38,601 nucleotides of DNA from Pseudomonadota bacterium. Lineage in GTDB: Bacteria; Pseudomonadota; Gammaproteobacteria; Burkholderiales; Rhodocyclaceae. A program made the position numbers and the translations under genes. Below the pieces are notes generated by a model. The model saw only the letters and a list, made by a program, of their open reading frames with translations, did no database searches and had not been told where the DNA came from. This document shows positions 8,750-17,201 of this stretch, piece by piece; position 1 is the stretch's first letter; the number at the start of each line of letters is the position of its first letter. The stretch is from contig JAGTRS010000040.1 in the NCBI GenBank assembly GCA_018262195.1, positions 1-38,601 of the forward strand, given 5' to 3'.

Positions 8750-9877
8750 TCAGGCCACATCCTTATACCGCCCATACGTGTAATGCGCCGCACAAGCCCC
8801 CTCCGAAGAAACCATGCAGGAACCAACGGGATTTTCCGGCGTACACACCGTCCCGAAGATCTTGCAGTCCTGCGGCCGCTTGACCCCGCGCAGGATCGCC
8901 CCACACTCGCAGGCCTTGTGATCCGGCACCGAGGCATAACCGAGAGGAAAGCGCTTTTCGGCATCAAATTCGGCGAACTGGCCGCGAATGCGCAAGGCTG
9001 AGTAAGGCAGGATGTTCAGCCCGCGCCATTCAAAATTCTTCCGCATCTCGAACACTTCGGCCACCAGAGCCTGCGCCTTGAGATTGCCCTCACGGTCGAC
9101 GGCCCGGGAAAACTCGTTTTCGACCTCGGCCCGACCTTCATTGACCTGACGGATCAGCATCTTGATTGCCTGCATCACGTCGAGTGGCTCGAAGCCGGCG
9201 ATGACCACTGGCTTGCGGTATTCCTCGGCAAAGAACTCGTACGGCCGGCTGCCGATGATCGTCGACACGTGGGCCGGGCCGATGAAGCCGTCGAGCGGCA
9301 CGGTGCCCCACTGGCGCACTTCCGGCGATTCGAGAATGCTGGAGATGGCCGACGGGGTCAGCACATGGCAGCACAGTACCGAAAAATTCTTCAGCCCCAG
9401 CGCTGCCGCCTGCTTGATGGCCACGGCCGTTGGCGGTGTTGTCGTTTCGAAACCGATGGCGAAGAAAACGATCTGCTTGTCCGGGTTCTTTTGCGCCAGC
9501 GCCACGGCATCGGCGCTCGAATAAACCATGCGGATGTCGCCGCCGCGGGCTTTCGCCTTCATCAGCGACAGCGCATCGGAAGCCGGCACACGCAGGCAGT
9601 CGCCGTACGTGCATAGGGTGACGCCCTGTTCCAGAGCCAGGCGGATGGCCTGATCGACGCGGCCAATCGGCAGCACGCAAACCGGGCAGCCCGGGCCGTG
9701 GATCATCTTGACGTTAGCGGGCAGCAGGTCGGAAACACCGTAGCGCGAAATGGCATGGGTGTGGCCGCCGCAGAATTCCATGAAATGGTAGCTGCGTGCC
9801 GGATTTGCTTCGCGGGCGATGACCTCGGCCAGGCCCTTGGCGACATCGCCGTCGCGGAATTCGTCGATGTACTTCAT
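8750..9877 (-). CDS. hypD: Hydrogenase maturation protein HypD
   Basis: This 375-residue [4Fe-4S] scaffold works with HypC to assemble the Fe(CN)2CO moiety. Motifs include CGGHTHAISRYG (about residues 36-47), GPGCPVCVLP (about 64-73) and a C-terminal cysteine cluster (CECGAILRG ... DCKIFGTVC ... SCMVSSEGAC) that binds the cluster. The hypC stop and hypD start overlap in TGATG at 9875-9879, so the two partners are translationally coupled. Length and motifs are normal for the family. The gene ends 47 bp before the inverted-repeat element that separates it from hypE. Confidence 0.96.
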   Translation of the reverse strand: MKYIDEFRDGDVAKGLAEVIAREANPARSYHFMEFCGGHTHAISRYGVSDLLPANVKMIHGPGCPVCVLPIGRVDQAIRLALEQGVTLCTYGDCLRVPASDALSLMKAKARGGDIRMVYSSADAVALAQKNPDKQIVFFAIGFETTTPPTAVAIKQAAALGLKNFSVLCCHVLTPSAISSILESPEVRQWGTVPLDGFIGPAHVSTIIGSRPYEFFAEEYRKPVVIAGFEPLDVMQAIKMLIRQVNEGRAEVENEFSRAVDREGNLKAQALVAEVFEMRKNFEWRGLNILPYSALRIRGQFAEFDAEKRFPLGYASVPDHKACECGAILRGVKRPQDCKIFGTVCTPENPVGSCMVSSEGACAAHYTYGRYKDVA

Positions 9878-10122
9878 CAGTGGATGTTCGGGTCTTCACC
9901 CAAGGCCAGTTCGCCCATTTCGGCAAACAGCTTCAGGGTTTTCGCGGCTTCTTCCGGATCAAGGCGATTCAGTGCATAGCCGACATGGACAATCACGTAA
10001 TCGCCCACCGCCACGCCCTCGACCAAGGCCAGCGAGATTTCCTTCTTGACCCCGGCCAGATCGACCAGCGCATTGTCGCCATCGCGCAGTTCAACAACTT
10101 GCGCAGGAATTGCCAGACACAT
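9877..10122 (-). CDS. hypC: Hydrogenase maturation chaperone HypC
   Basis: This is an 81-residue small beta-barrel chaperone that forms the HypCD complex and delivers the Fe(CN)2CO group to the large-subunit precursor. It starts with MCLAIPAQV; Cys2, exposed once Met1 is removed, is the essential ligand. It is the first of three HypC-family proteins in the window (the others are at 10739 and 25062). Its coupling to hypD by a TGATG overlap makes it the general HypC, while the other two sit with specific enzymes. Confidence 0.95.
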   Translation of the reverse strand: MCLAIPAQVVELRDGDNALVDLAGVKKEISLALVEGVAVGDYVIVHVGYALNRLDPEEAAKTLKLFAEMGELALGEDPNIH

Positions 10123-10173
10123 CCGTTTTGCTCCTCACCATTCTTGTTTAATGCAGATACTACCTGCAGCGAA

Positions 10174-10746
10174 TCAATTGCGCTTGCCTGCCAGGCGGCG
10201 GAAAAAACCACGCCGGGAAACCGCTATCTTTTCCTCGGCAGCAGGCGGCACATCCGGTTGTGGCGCGGGGGCCTGCTGTGGTGCGGCGGCCGCCGGCTGC
10301 CCGAATACTGTCCTTAGCGCATCAGCCGCCACCACGCGCGCCTGCGCCATGTCGGCCAGGTTGGTGACCGGGGCGATCAGCGGGCAATACTGGTAAGGGC
10401 CAATGTCCGGGTCGTCGTCGGCAATGAACTGCATGGCACCGCAGGGCAGCTCCAGATAGCGCCGTTCGCCGGCGGGAATGTCGCCCCATAACTTGCCGCC
10501 ACCGGAAACGAGCAGCAGATTCAGGAACCACGGCGTGATCATGACCCCCAGCCAGTCGCCTTCGTAGCGGGCAAAGCCGGCCGCTTCGACACCCAGCGCC
10601 GCATTGACGAAGGGCATGTCACGCATCCGTGTCTGCCAGACGTGGCGGTAATGCGCTTCGAGGAAGGCCGTCGGATCATCATCGCGCGGCACGGCCGGAC
10701 GAATCGGCGGCGGTGCCAGGGCAGGGGTACGGATGCGTTCAGTCAT
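10174..10746 (-). CDS. hybE: [NiFe]-hydrogenase assembly chaperone, HybE family
   Basis: This 190-residue HybE-family protein is implicated in assembly or export quality control of hydrogenase small and large subunits. The core (about 28-145) has the family motifs MRDMPFVNAALGVEAAGF, GVMITPWFLNLLL and YQYCPLIAPV. A proline/alanine-rich linker (about 148-172) leads to a basic C-terminus, SRRGFFRRL (177-185), which resembles a twin-arginine motif although it is at the wrong end of the protein. The start overlaps the stop of the upstream HypC-family gene by 8 bp. Its position at the end of the Hyb maturation group makes it the Hyb-specific member; the paralogue at 23055 belongs to the Hup group. 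Confidence 0.88.
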   Translation of the reverse strand: MTERIRTPALAPPPIRPAVPRDDDPTAFLEAHYRHVWQTRMRDMPFVNAALGVEAAGFARYEGDWLGVMITPWFLNLLLVSGGGKLWGDIPAGERRYLELPCGAMQFIADDDPDIGPYQYCPLIAPVTNLADMAQARVVAADALRTVFGQPAAAAPQQAPAPQPDVPPAAEEKIAVSRRGFFRRLAGKRN

Positions 10747-11029
10747 GCGTGCGGTTCAAATCCTTGAAATGCTGCGCCGGATCGAAATCGCCTTCCAGCG
10801 AGGCGGCCAGTGCCGAGAGCGCATCTTCGATCAGCGACCGCTGGTCGTCCTCGATCACTTCCCGGGCCAGGCCCAGCGAGATCAGCACCCAGGTGCCGAC
10901 CGGTTGCGGCCCGATCAGCATCATGTTGACGCGTTCGCGCTCGCCGTCACGTTCGACCCAGGCAAATTCCCCTGCATTGTCGCCCTCGCCTTCCCATTCG
11001 ACAATGCGTTTCGGAATCGACAGACACAT
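10739..11029 (-). CDS. hybG: HypC/HybG-family chaperone for the Hyb enzyme
   Basis: This 96-residue HypC-family protein begins MCLSIPKRIVEWEGEG, with the essential Cys2. It is longer than HypC at the C-terminus, with an acidic helical end. By position, directly after the protease hybD and before hybE, it is the chaperone that keeps pre-HybC open during cofactor insertion, like E. coli HybG. Its ATG overlaps the hybD stop codon by 1 bp at 11029, and its stop overlaps the hybE start. The hybG name rests on context; the sequence alone says only HypC/HupF family. Confidence 0.85.
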   Translation of the reverse strand: MCLSIPKRIVEWEGEGDNAGEFAWVERDGERERVNMMLIGPQPVGTWVLISLGLAREVIEDDQRSLIEDALSALAASLEGDFDPAQHFKDLNRTHD

Positions 11030-11508
11030 TAGTGGCGCGCCTTCGCTTCGATGCCAAGCAGACGAAGTTCAGCAATGGTCATGGCCACCAGTTCCGGCAC
11101 TTTTGCCGCCACCTCCGGCGACAGCTCCATGCCCAGCGACATGCTGACCGGTTGCATGCCGACGATGGCAATCGACTTCGGTGCGCGGTCGGTAAATTGC
11201 AGGCTGGCCAGCACGTCGGACAGGCTAACCTGATGCGGCGACAGCTTGGTCCTGAAGAACACCGGCACGTCGTCGCCCTTGAGCAATACGGGCGTCGCCG
11301 GCGGCTGGTTGCAACGCACGCAGTCGACGACGATCAAGCCATCGAGATCTTCCAGCTGTTCGAGCATTTCCATGCCGCAGGTGCCACCGTCGATGACCTC
11401 AACCTCCGGTGGCAGTTCGTACTCCCGCTCCAACCTTTCGACCACACGAACGCCCACCCCTTCGTCGGTCAGAAGAATATTGCCGATACCGAGGACAACT
11501 ATGCGCAT
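11029..11508 (-). CDS. hybD: Hydrogenase maturation endopeptidase HybD/HupD family
   Basis: This 159-residue nickel-dependent protease cleaves the C-terminal tail of the large subunit after the last metal ligand. E16, D62 and H92 match the three metal ligands of E. coli HybD (E16, D62, H93). It begins MRIVVLGIGNILLTDEGVG, typical of the family. It lies directly downstream of hybC but beyond a strong intrinsic terminator (11521-11550), so it should be expressed below the structural genes or from readthrough. The likely substrate is HybC, which ends DPCLACAVH plus 15 residues. Confidence 0.93.
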   Translation of the reverse strand: MRIVVLGIGNILLTDEGVGVRVVERLEREYELPPEVEVIDGGTCGMEMLEQLEDLDGLIVVDCVRCNQPPATPVLLKGDDVPVFFRTKLSPHQVSLSDVLASLQFTDRAPKSIAIVGMQPVSMSLGMELSPEVAAKVPELVAMTIAELRLLGIEAKARH

Positions 11509-11520
11509 GCTGATTTCCGA

Positions 11521-11550
11521 TAAAAAGGGGCGCGAGCATTGTCGCGCCCC
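11521..11550 (-). terminator. Intrinsic terminator between hybC and hybD
   Basis: Reading the minus strand, a GC-rich 9-bp stem (GGGGCGCGA pairing with TCGCGCCCC) closes a 6-nt loop and is followed at once by TTTTTA. This is a textbook rho-independent terminator. It falls inside the operon, between the large-subunit gene and its protease gene, so it probably works partially and sets the ratio of structural to maturation proteins. Confidence 0.88.
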
Positions 11551-11575
11551 TGTTTCAAAAACGAATTGCGATCGA

Positions 11576-13288
11576 TCAAACAGCCTTCACCGTGACCACC
11601 GGATTGTTCTCCTGATCAACCACATGCACCGCACAGGCCAGGCAGGGATCGAAGGAATGAACGGTGCGCAGCACTTCCAACGGCTTCTCCGGATCGGCCA
11701 CCGGATTGTCGATCAGGCAGGCCTCGTAAGCGCCGGGCTGGTCCTTCTCGTTACGCGGGGCGGCATTCCAGGTGGTCGGCACGACGCACTGGTAGTTCTT
11801 GATCTTGCCGGAGTCGATGACCACCCAGTGCGACAACACACCGCGCGGTGCTTCGTGGAAGCCGACGCCCATCTGCTCGCCCTTCGGGAAGACCGGGCGA
11901 TTGAATGTCTTCAGGTCGCCCTTGGCCATGTTGGCGAGCAGCAGATCCCACTGGTTGATCAGTTCATCGACCTGCACGGCGCAACCGACCGCCCGCGCCG
12001 CATGGCGGCCAATGGTCGAATGCAGCGCTTCGACGCCAACCTTGGCCCCGGCCACCGTCGACACCAGATCAAGCGCCGCCGTCGCGTACTTCTTGGTCGG
12101 TTCGTGACCAGCCGCCAGCATGTTCATCACGCGGGGCAGCGGACCAACCTGCATCGGCTTGCCGTAGAAGGTCGGCGACTTCAGCCAGCTGTATTTGCCG
12201 TCATCCTGGAAGTCGGTGTAGTTCGGTGTCGTTTCGCCCTTGTACGGATGCAGCGACTTGTCGTTGCCACCGCTGTAGTTGTACCAGGAATGCTTGATCG
12301 CCTCGGAAACGCCGTCGGTGAAGTACTTGTCGTTGAAAGTCTTGATCGGCTTGTAGCTCTCCAGCTTGCCGCCTTCAATATAGCCACCGGGCAACGCAAA
12401 TATTTCGCCCTTGCCGTCGAGCGGGATGTCCGGCACACACAGGTAATCGGTGATGCCCTTGCCGTATTTGGTCCAGTCGGCATAGAAGCCACCGATGGCG
12501 CCAACGTCAATCAGGTAGACATTCTTGACGAAGTCTTCCAGCTTGAGCATCCATTCCTTGATCGCCAGCAGACGTTCGATGGTCAGCACCGATTGCGAAT
12601 CAACCGACAGCGGGTTGGCGACGCCCCCGACCGCAACGTTCTGGATATGCGGCGACTTGGAGCCGAGCACTGCAACAATCTTGCTGGCGTAGCGCTGCAC
12701 TTCCAGCGCCTGCAGGTAGTGCGAGACGGCGAGCAGGTTCACTTCCGGCGTCAGCTTCATGGCCGGATGGCCCCAGTAGCCGTTGGTGAAGATACCGAGC
12801 TGGCCGGTGCCGACAAAGCCACTCAGCCGGTCCTGCACCTTCTTGAACTCTGCCTTGCTGTTGCCGCTCCAGCTGGAAAGGCTTTCAGCCAGGCTGGCCG
12901 TCTTGGCCGGGTCGGCCTTGAGCGCCGAGACGACATCAACCCAGTCGAGTGCCGACAGGTGATAGAAATGCACGATGTGATCATGCACGGCGTGGGCCAG
13001 CATGATCATGTTGCGGATGTACTGGGCGTTAACCGGGATTTCCAGCTGCAGCGCGTTCTCGACGGCACGGACCGAAGCCATCGCATGCACGGTGGTGCAC
13101 ACGCCGCAGATACGCTGGGTGATCGCCCATGCATCGCGCGGATCGCGGCCGATCAGGATGTTCTCGACCCCCCGCCACATCTGGCCGGAGGCCCAGGCTT
13201 TCTTGACGCGGCCGCCGTCCACTTCGACGTCGACGCGCAGGTGGCCTTCGATGCGGGTGACCGGGTCGATGGTTACACGTTTGTTCAT
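11576..13288 (-). CDS. hybC: Hyb-type [NiFe] hydrogenase large subunit
   Basis: This 570-residue catalytic subunit holds the Ni-Fe(CN)2CO site. RICGVC gives C61 and C64; DPCLAC gives C549 and C552. H555 is followed by a 15-residue tail to be removed by the protease. It lacks its own signal and would be carried to the periplasm with HybO through Tat. The gene order hybO-hybA-hybB-hybC matches E. coli hydrogenase 2 and places it in the Hyb (group 1c-like) type: an H2-oxidising enzyme linked to the quinone pool through HybA and HybB. It follows hybB by 35 bp and is followed by an intrinsic terminator. Confidence 0.95.
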   Translation of the reverse strand: MNKRVTIDPVTRIEGHLRVDVEVDGGRVKKAWASGQMWRGVENILIGRDPRDAWAITQRICGVCTTVHAMASVRAVENALQLEIPVNAQYIRNMIMLAHAVHDHIVHFYHLSALDWVDVVSALKADPAKTASLAESLSSWSGNSKAEFKKVQDRLSGFVGTGQLGIFTNGYWGHPAMKLTPEVNLLAVSHYLQALEVQRYASKIVAVLGSKSPHIQNVAVGGVANPLSVDSQSVLTIERLLAIKEWMLKLEDFVKNVYLIDVGAIGGFYADWTKYGKGITDYLCVPDIPLDGKGEIFALPGGYIEGGKLESYKPIKTFNDKYFTDGVSEAIKHSWYNYSGGNDKSLHPYKGETTPNYTDFQDDGKYSWLKSPTFYGKPMQVGPLPRVMNMLAAGHEPTKKYATAALDLVSTVAGAKVGVEALHSTIGRHAARAVGCAVQVDELINQWDLLLANMAKGDLKTFNRPVFPKGEQMGVGFHEAPRGVLSHWVVIDSGKIKNYQCVVPTTWNAAPRNEKDQPGAYEACLIDNPVADPEKPLEVLRTVHSFDPCLACAVHVVDQENNPVVTVKAV

Positions 13289-13323
13289 TTTGTTCTCTCC
13301 TATCCCTCGAATTCAGTGGGCGC

Positions 13324-14484
13324 TCAGTGCGCAACCTCTTCCCGTGGCAACACGGGGAAGCGGCGGGTAATGACGATGTAGCCAAGGACTTCGGCAGCGA
13401 ACATGCCGATGGTGACCAGCATTTCGGCAATGCTTGGGAAGTAGTTCCAGCCGTAGTCCACACCGAGGCCGGTGTCGTAGCCGATCAGGAAGCCGTTGAT
13501 GCGTAGCAGGATGCCGCCCATCATGATGGCGACGCCGGCCAGGAAAAGCCGGGCCGGGTTACGACGGGCGCCGGGGGTAGCGACGATCAGGAAGGGCGCA
13601 ACGAAACAGCCCATTTCCAGCCAGAAGAAGAAGGCTTCAAGAGTGGGCGCCAGGGCGTGGCCCAAAGCACCGCGAACAACCAGATCCCCAACCCGGATGG
13701 CCAGAAAGACCGCCAGCACGCCGAGCATGATCTTGGCCATCGGTTGCAGCAGGTGCGTTTCGATCTCGCGCCGGTAAGCCGAAGCGGCGACGCAGGATTC
13801 AAAGAGCACCACGCCGTAGCCAATGACGATGGCCGACAGCAGGTAGAGCAAGGGTACGATGGGCGTCTGCCACAGCGGATTGACCTGCGGCCCCATGACC
13901 ACCAGCATGGTCCCCAGCGAGGACTGATGCATCATCGGCAGCAGAGTGCCGAGCGCGATGAAGACGAACAGCACCTTCTCCAGCTTCGCCTTGGCCACCT
14001 TCAAGCCCAGCTTTTCCATGAAGACCGGCGAAAACTCGATCCACATCACGGTGATGTAGGCCGAGATGCAAAGCGCCACCTCGAGCATCACCGAATTGGG
14101 ATTGGCGTAGCCCGGCCACAGGATGTGCCAGAAGTTCCACCAGCGACCAAGGTCGAAAATCACCCCGACCCCGGCCAGCGTGTAGCCGAACAGGCTGGCC
14201 AGCAGGGCAGGCCGGACCAGCGGGTGGTAATGCCCGCGATTGAAGATGTAGACCAGCATGGCCACCGAGAAGCCGCCGCAGGCGAAGGCCGAGCCGATGA
14301 TCACGTCGACGACGACCCAGATACCCCACGGGTAACCGTCGTTCAGGTTGGTCACTGCACCAAGGCCAAACAGGAAGCGGACGAACAGCACTGCGAGCAT
14401 GGCGGCGACCAGCACGCCGCAAACCAGCGTCGCCGTGTTGAGCAGCTTGCCGCCCACCGGAGCGGCAGGATGATGGGCGCTCAT
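13324..14484 (-). CDS. hybB: Hyb hydrogenase membrane subunit HybB (NrfD-like)
   Basis: This 386-residue polytopic membrane protein of the NrfD/PsrC/HybB type has about ten hydrophobic segments spread from residue 16 to the C-terminus. It has no haem-binding or cluster motif. In E. coli hydrogenase 2 HybB anchors the complex and links electron flow from HybA to menaquinone. The N-terminus (MSAHHPAAPVGGKLLN) is short and cytoplasmic-looking. The ATG overlaps the hybA stop by 4 bp, so the two are coupled. Confidence 0.93.
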   Translation of the reverse strand: MSAHHPAAPVGGKLLNTATLVCGVLVAAMLAVLFVRFLFGLGAVTNLNDGYPWGIWVVVDVIIGSAFACGGFSVAMLVYIFNRGHYHPLVRPALLASLFGYTLAGVGVIFDLGRWWNFWHILWPGYANPNSVMLEVALCISAYITVMWIEFSPVFMEKLGLKVAKAKLEKVLFVFIALGTLLPMMHQSSLGTMLVVMGPQVNPLWQTPIVPLLYLLSAIVIGYGVVLFESCVAASAYRREIETHLLQPMAKIMLGVLAVFLAIRVGDLVVRGALGHALAPTLEAFFFWLEMGCFVAPFLIVATPGARRNPARLFLAGVAIMMGGILLRINGFLIGYDTGLGVDYGWNYFPSIAEMLVTIGMFAAEVLGYIVITRRFPVLPREEVAH

Positions 14485-15536
14485 GACTGATCTCCCTTCT
14501 TTTCGTCCGCTTCAGGCACGACGTTGCGCCTGGCCACCCAGGTCAAACCGGCGAGCACGGCAATCGGCATGATCAGGCCGCCGTACAACGTGTGCTGGAT
14601 GGTTTCCGACGTGGCAGCAGATGATTTCGGGGGCAGGTCGGGCAGTCCAACCTTCTGGAAATTCACCGCCGACAGCTTGAGCACCTGCGTGCCGCCGTAT
14701 TCGGTTTCGCCATAGACGTGCTGCAGGTAGTTGCCGACCTGCGCCTGATAGCTCTGGTCCGGCTCGTCGCGCCAGCCATGACGATGCTTCTGGCCTTTGC
14801 CATCTTCGCCACCAGCCAGTACCTTCTCCTGGGCATGGCGTAAGCGACCGCGCGGAATCGTCGTCCACTCGCCGGGCTTCAGCGCCAGCCGGCGCTTGGC
14901 TTCGGCCAGCAGGTCTTCGGTACGACCGAACAAAGTGGCGCCGGTTGGGCAGACCTCGGCACAGGCCGAGTAGTGCCCATCCTTGTGACGATGCCGGCAC
15001 AGTTCGCACTTGCCGATCTTGCCGGTCGGCGAATCGTACTGGTACTTGGGAATGCCGAAGGGGCAGGCGGCAACGCAGTAACGGCAGCCGATGCAGGCAT
15101 CCGGGTCGTAACCGACGACGCCGGTCTCCGGGTCCTTCTGCATGGCCGACACCGGGCAGGCCGAAACGCACGATGGATCAGCACAGTGCATGCACGAGGT
15201 CTTCATGAAGGAGAAGCCGTTCAGCTCGCTGTCCTTCGTTTCCATCGTGCCGTTGCGGTACATCTTGATCAGGTTGAAGGTGTGGCCGCTGGTATCGAGC
15301 GGCGTATCCCACAACTTGTCCATGGCTGTGAATTCGGCCGGGTTCTCGTTGGCCCGTTTGCACGCTGCCACGCAGGCCTGGCAGCCAACGCACAGCGTGG
15401 CGTCGTAGAGCAGGCCAAGGCCTTCCGGCGGACGTTGCAGAGTGTCGCGGGCGCAAGCCGGTGCCGGGGCGACGGCGGCAGCAGCCGCTGCGCCGCTGGC
15501 CAGGCAGCCCCTCAGAAAATCGCGTCGAGTGGTCAT
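14481..15536 (-). CDS. hybA: Hyb hydrogenase ferredoxin-type electron-transfer subunit HybA
   Basis: This 351-residue periplasmic iron-sulfur protein passes electrons from HybO to HybB. I chose the ATG at 15536, 1 bp after the hybO stop, because it starts the Tat signal MTTRRDFLRGC plus an alanine-rich hydrophobic stretch; the longer frame upstream lies inside hybO. Four cysteine groups typical of 16-Fe ferredoxin subunits are visible: CVGCQACVAAC (about 48-58), CMHCADPSCVSACP (about 112-125), CIGCRYCVAACP (about 145-156) and CELCRHR ... CAEVCP (about 174-194). A C-terminal hydrophobic helix (about 319-336) anchors it to the membrane. Confidence 0.94.
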   Translation of the reverse strand: MTTRRDFLRGCLASGAAAAAAVAPAPACARDTLQRPPEGLGLLYDATLCVGCQACVAACKRANENPAEFTAMDKLWDTPLDTSGHTFNLIKMYRNGTMETKDSELNGFSFMKTSCMHCADPSCVSACPVSAMQKDPETGVVGYDPDACIGCRYCVAACPFGIPKYQYDSPTGKIGKCELCRHRHKDGHYSACAEVCPTGATLFGRTEDLLAEAKRRLALKPGEWTTIPRGRLRHAQEKVLAGGEDGKGQKHRHGWRDEPDQSYQAQVGNYLQHVYGETEYGGTQVLKLSAVNFQKVGLPDLPPKSSAATSETIQHTLYGGLIMPIAVLAGLTWVARRNVVPEADEKKGDQS

Positions 15537-15537
15537 C

Positions 15538-16743
15538 TCAGACCTCCGTGGATTCGGTGGCTTTTGCGCCGTCTTTCTTCGCCCGTTCCATTTCCTCGGC
15601 CTTGTGCGACAAGCCGAGATTCTTGGCGACCATTGCGCCGGCCCCCGCCGCAGCGCCGGCCACAGCGGCCAGCACGGCCGCAGAGCCAAGCGTCGCGCCG
15701 ACGCCCTTTTCCTCGACGATGCGCGGCAGGAAGGCGGAGGGCTCGATGTTCTTCAGCTTGGCGACGGTATGGATCGGCTTCTGGAAGCCTACGCCCTGCT
15801 CGGTACAGCCGATGCACGGGTGGCCGCAGGCGACCGGCCAGGTGCCGGCCCCGGCATCGCCGAACATGATCACCGAGCAATTGGCGTAGGTTTCCGGCCC
15901 CTTGCAGCCCAGCTTGTACAGGCAATGGCCCTTGCGATGCCCTTCATCGCCGAACTCCATGGCAAAGCGGCCGGCGTCGAAGTGGGCGCGGCGCTCGCAG
16001 TTTTCATGAATCAGGCGGGAGTAAGCAAACTTCGGCCGGCCCAGATGATCGACCGCCGGCAGTGCACCGAAGGTCAGGAAATGAACGACCGTGGACAGGA
16101 AGTTGTACGGATTGGGCGGGCAACCGGGAATGGTCACCACCGGCTTGCCGAGGACCTGGGCCACGCCACTCGACCCGGTGGGGCTGGTGGTTGCCCCGGG
16201 AATCGACGGAATCGTCGAGGGCATGCCGCCCCACGAGGCGCAGGAACCGATGGCGATCACTGCAGCCGCATCGGCAGCACATTCGGTGAGTAGCTCGATC
16301 GCCGTCTTGCCGCCGATCTTGCAGTAGACGCCGCCATCCTTGGTCGGGATCGCCCCTTCGACAACCAGGATGTACTTGCCCTTGTTCTCGGCCATCGCCG
16401 TCTTGCGCGCAGCCTCAACCTGATGGCCGGCCGCCGCGAACAGCGTCTCGTGGTAGTCGAGCGAGATGACGTCGAGGATCAGTTTTTCCAGCGTCGGATG
16501 CTCGGCGCGCAGGATCGACTCCGTACACCCGGTGCATTCCTGGAAGTGCAACCAGATCACGCTCGGTCGGCGCTTGGTTGCCACCGCCTCGGCGACTGCG
16601 GCATCAGCCCCCTGCGGCAGCCCCAGCGTCGTCGCCATAGCGGCGCAGAATTGCAGGAACTCGCGCCGGCTCATCGACAGGCGCGCGGCGGCCGCCTCGA
16701 TACGGTCGTCCTGTTCCAGCGAAATCAAATTTTGATTGGCCAT
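15538..16743 (-). CDS. hybO: Hyb-type [NiFe] hydrogenase small subunit
   Basis: This 401-residue iron-sulfur subunit has a long N-terminal Tat signal (MSRREFLQF at 24-32). I chose the ATG at 16743 because GGGGAG stands 6 nt upstream; the longer frame has no such site and would include promoter DNA. Proximal cluster ligands are C70 and C73 with glycine at 72, and C168 with glycine at 173. The two extra cysteines of oxygen-tolerant enzymes are therefore absent, so a standard [4Fe-4S] proximal cluster is expected. A hydrophobic alanine/glycine-rich segment near residues 350-375 is a C-terminal membrane anchor. It is the first gene of the hyb operon, about 79 nt after the predicted sigma-54 start point. 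Confidence 0.95.
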   Translation of the reverse strand: MANQNLISLEQDDRIEAAAARLSMSRREFLQFCAAMATTLGLPQGADAAVAEAVATKRRPSVIWLHFQECTGCTESILRAEHPTLEKLILDVISLDYHETLFAAAGHQVEAARKTAMAENKGKYILVVEGAIPTKDGGVYCKIGGKTAIELLTECAADAAAVIAIGSCASWGGMPSTIPSIPGATTSPTGSSGVAQVLGKPVVTIPGCPPNPYNFLSTVVHFLTFGALPAVDHLGRPKFAYSRLIHENCERRAHFDAGRFAMEFGDEGHRKGHCLYKLGCKGPETYANCSVIMFGDAGAGTWPVACGHPCIGCTEQGVGFQKPIHTVAKLKNIEPSAFLPRIVEEKGVGATLGSAAVLAAVAGAAAGAGAMVAKNLGLSHKAEEMERAKKDGAKATESTEV

Positions 16744-16767
16744 TTGTCTCCCCTTTTTTGCTTTGAC

Positions 16768-16784
16768 GTCGGTCACTGACCGAC
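16768..16784. promoter_or_regulatory. 17-bp perfect palindrome in the hybO 5' leader
   Basis: GTCGGTCACTGACCGAC is a perfect palindrome with 8-bp arms around one base. It lies between the predicted sigma-54 start point (about 16822) and the hybO RBS. It could be a protein operator or an RNA hairpin of the leader; no U-tract follows, so it is not a terminator. Confidence 0.6.
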
Positions 16785-16832
16785 ATGCCTCTCTGCTGGG
16801 GTTCTGGCAATTGTTATATTTGGGCAACTACC

Positions 16833-16849
16833 AGCAACAAGCGGACCAG
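16833..16849 (-). promoter_or_regulatory. Candidate sigma-54 promoter of hybO
   Basis: The minus strand reads CTGGTCCGCTTGTTGCT. It has the invariant GG and GC exactly 10 nt apart and the TTGCT half typical of -12 elements; it differs from consensus in the CA of the -24 TGGCAC. The predicted start is near 16822, 79 nt before the hybO ATG. Its presence fits control by the sigma-54 activator HoxA in the same locus. Confidence 0.7.
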
Positions 16850-17201
16850 AAAATAATATTCAATATTTTCAGCGGCTTGCAAAAATTGACCGCAAAAACC
16901 CGGCCCAAAACCCGCCATTGGCTTTCCACTTCGACAGGCGAGGTGATCAGGGGCTTGTCAGCCCAGAGGAGTAGTTCTTTCAGCCAAAACTAGTTGCGCT
17001 TTACTAACTAGGGTTTAAAACGATTAACCAGCGATTCGGTCGGCATCGGGGGAGCGGGGAAGCCAGCAAAGCGCCCACCAGGGAGATACAAAATCAAATT
17101 ACATAATCCTCAAGCACAAACGAAGGCCGAAGCTATCCCAACGGAAAATACGTTACTTTGCCCCACGGCCAAGCGAGCACGGTACCGCTATCAACTCACT
17201 A
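16850..17201. other. Intergenic region upstream of the hyb promoter
   Basis: This roughly 350-bp stretch has no convincing gene. Its first part is AT-rich and should hold the upstream activator site for the hyb promoter, but I could not define one. A small imperfect inverted repeat (CTAGTT ... AACTAG near 16989-17010) is present. The right part is the 3' flank of the AT-rich deaminase island. Confidence 0.5.

Noticed and set aside
8216..8967. Several short frames inside the inverted-repeat element
   Set aside because: They arise because the element is nearly self-complementary; compositions are low-complexity and none has an RBS.
11246..13381. 711-codon open frame on the plus strand opposite hybC
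   Set aside because: Antisense shadow of a GC-rich gene with strong third-position bias; the product is His/Arg-rich with no family motifs, whereas hybC on the other strand is unmistakable.
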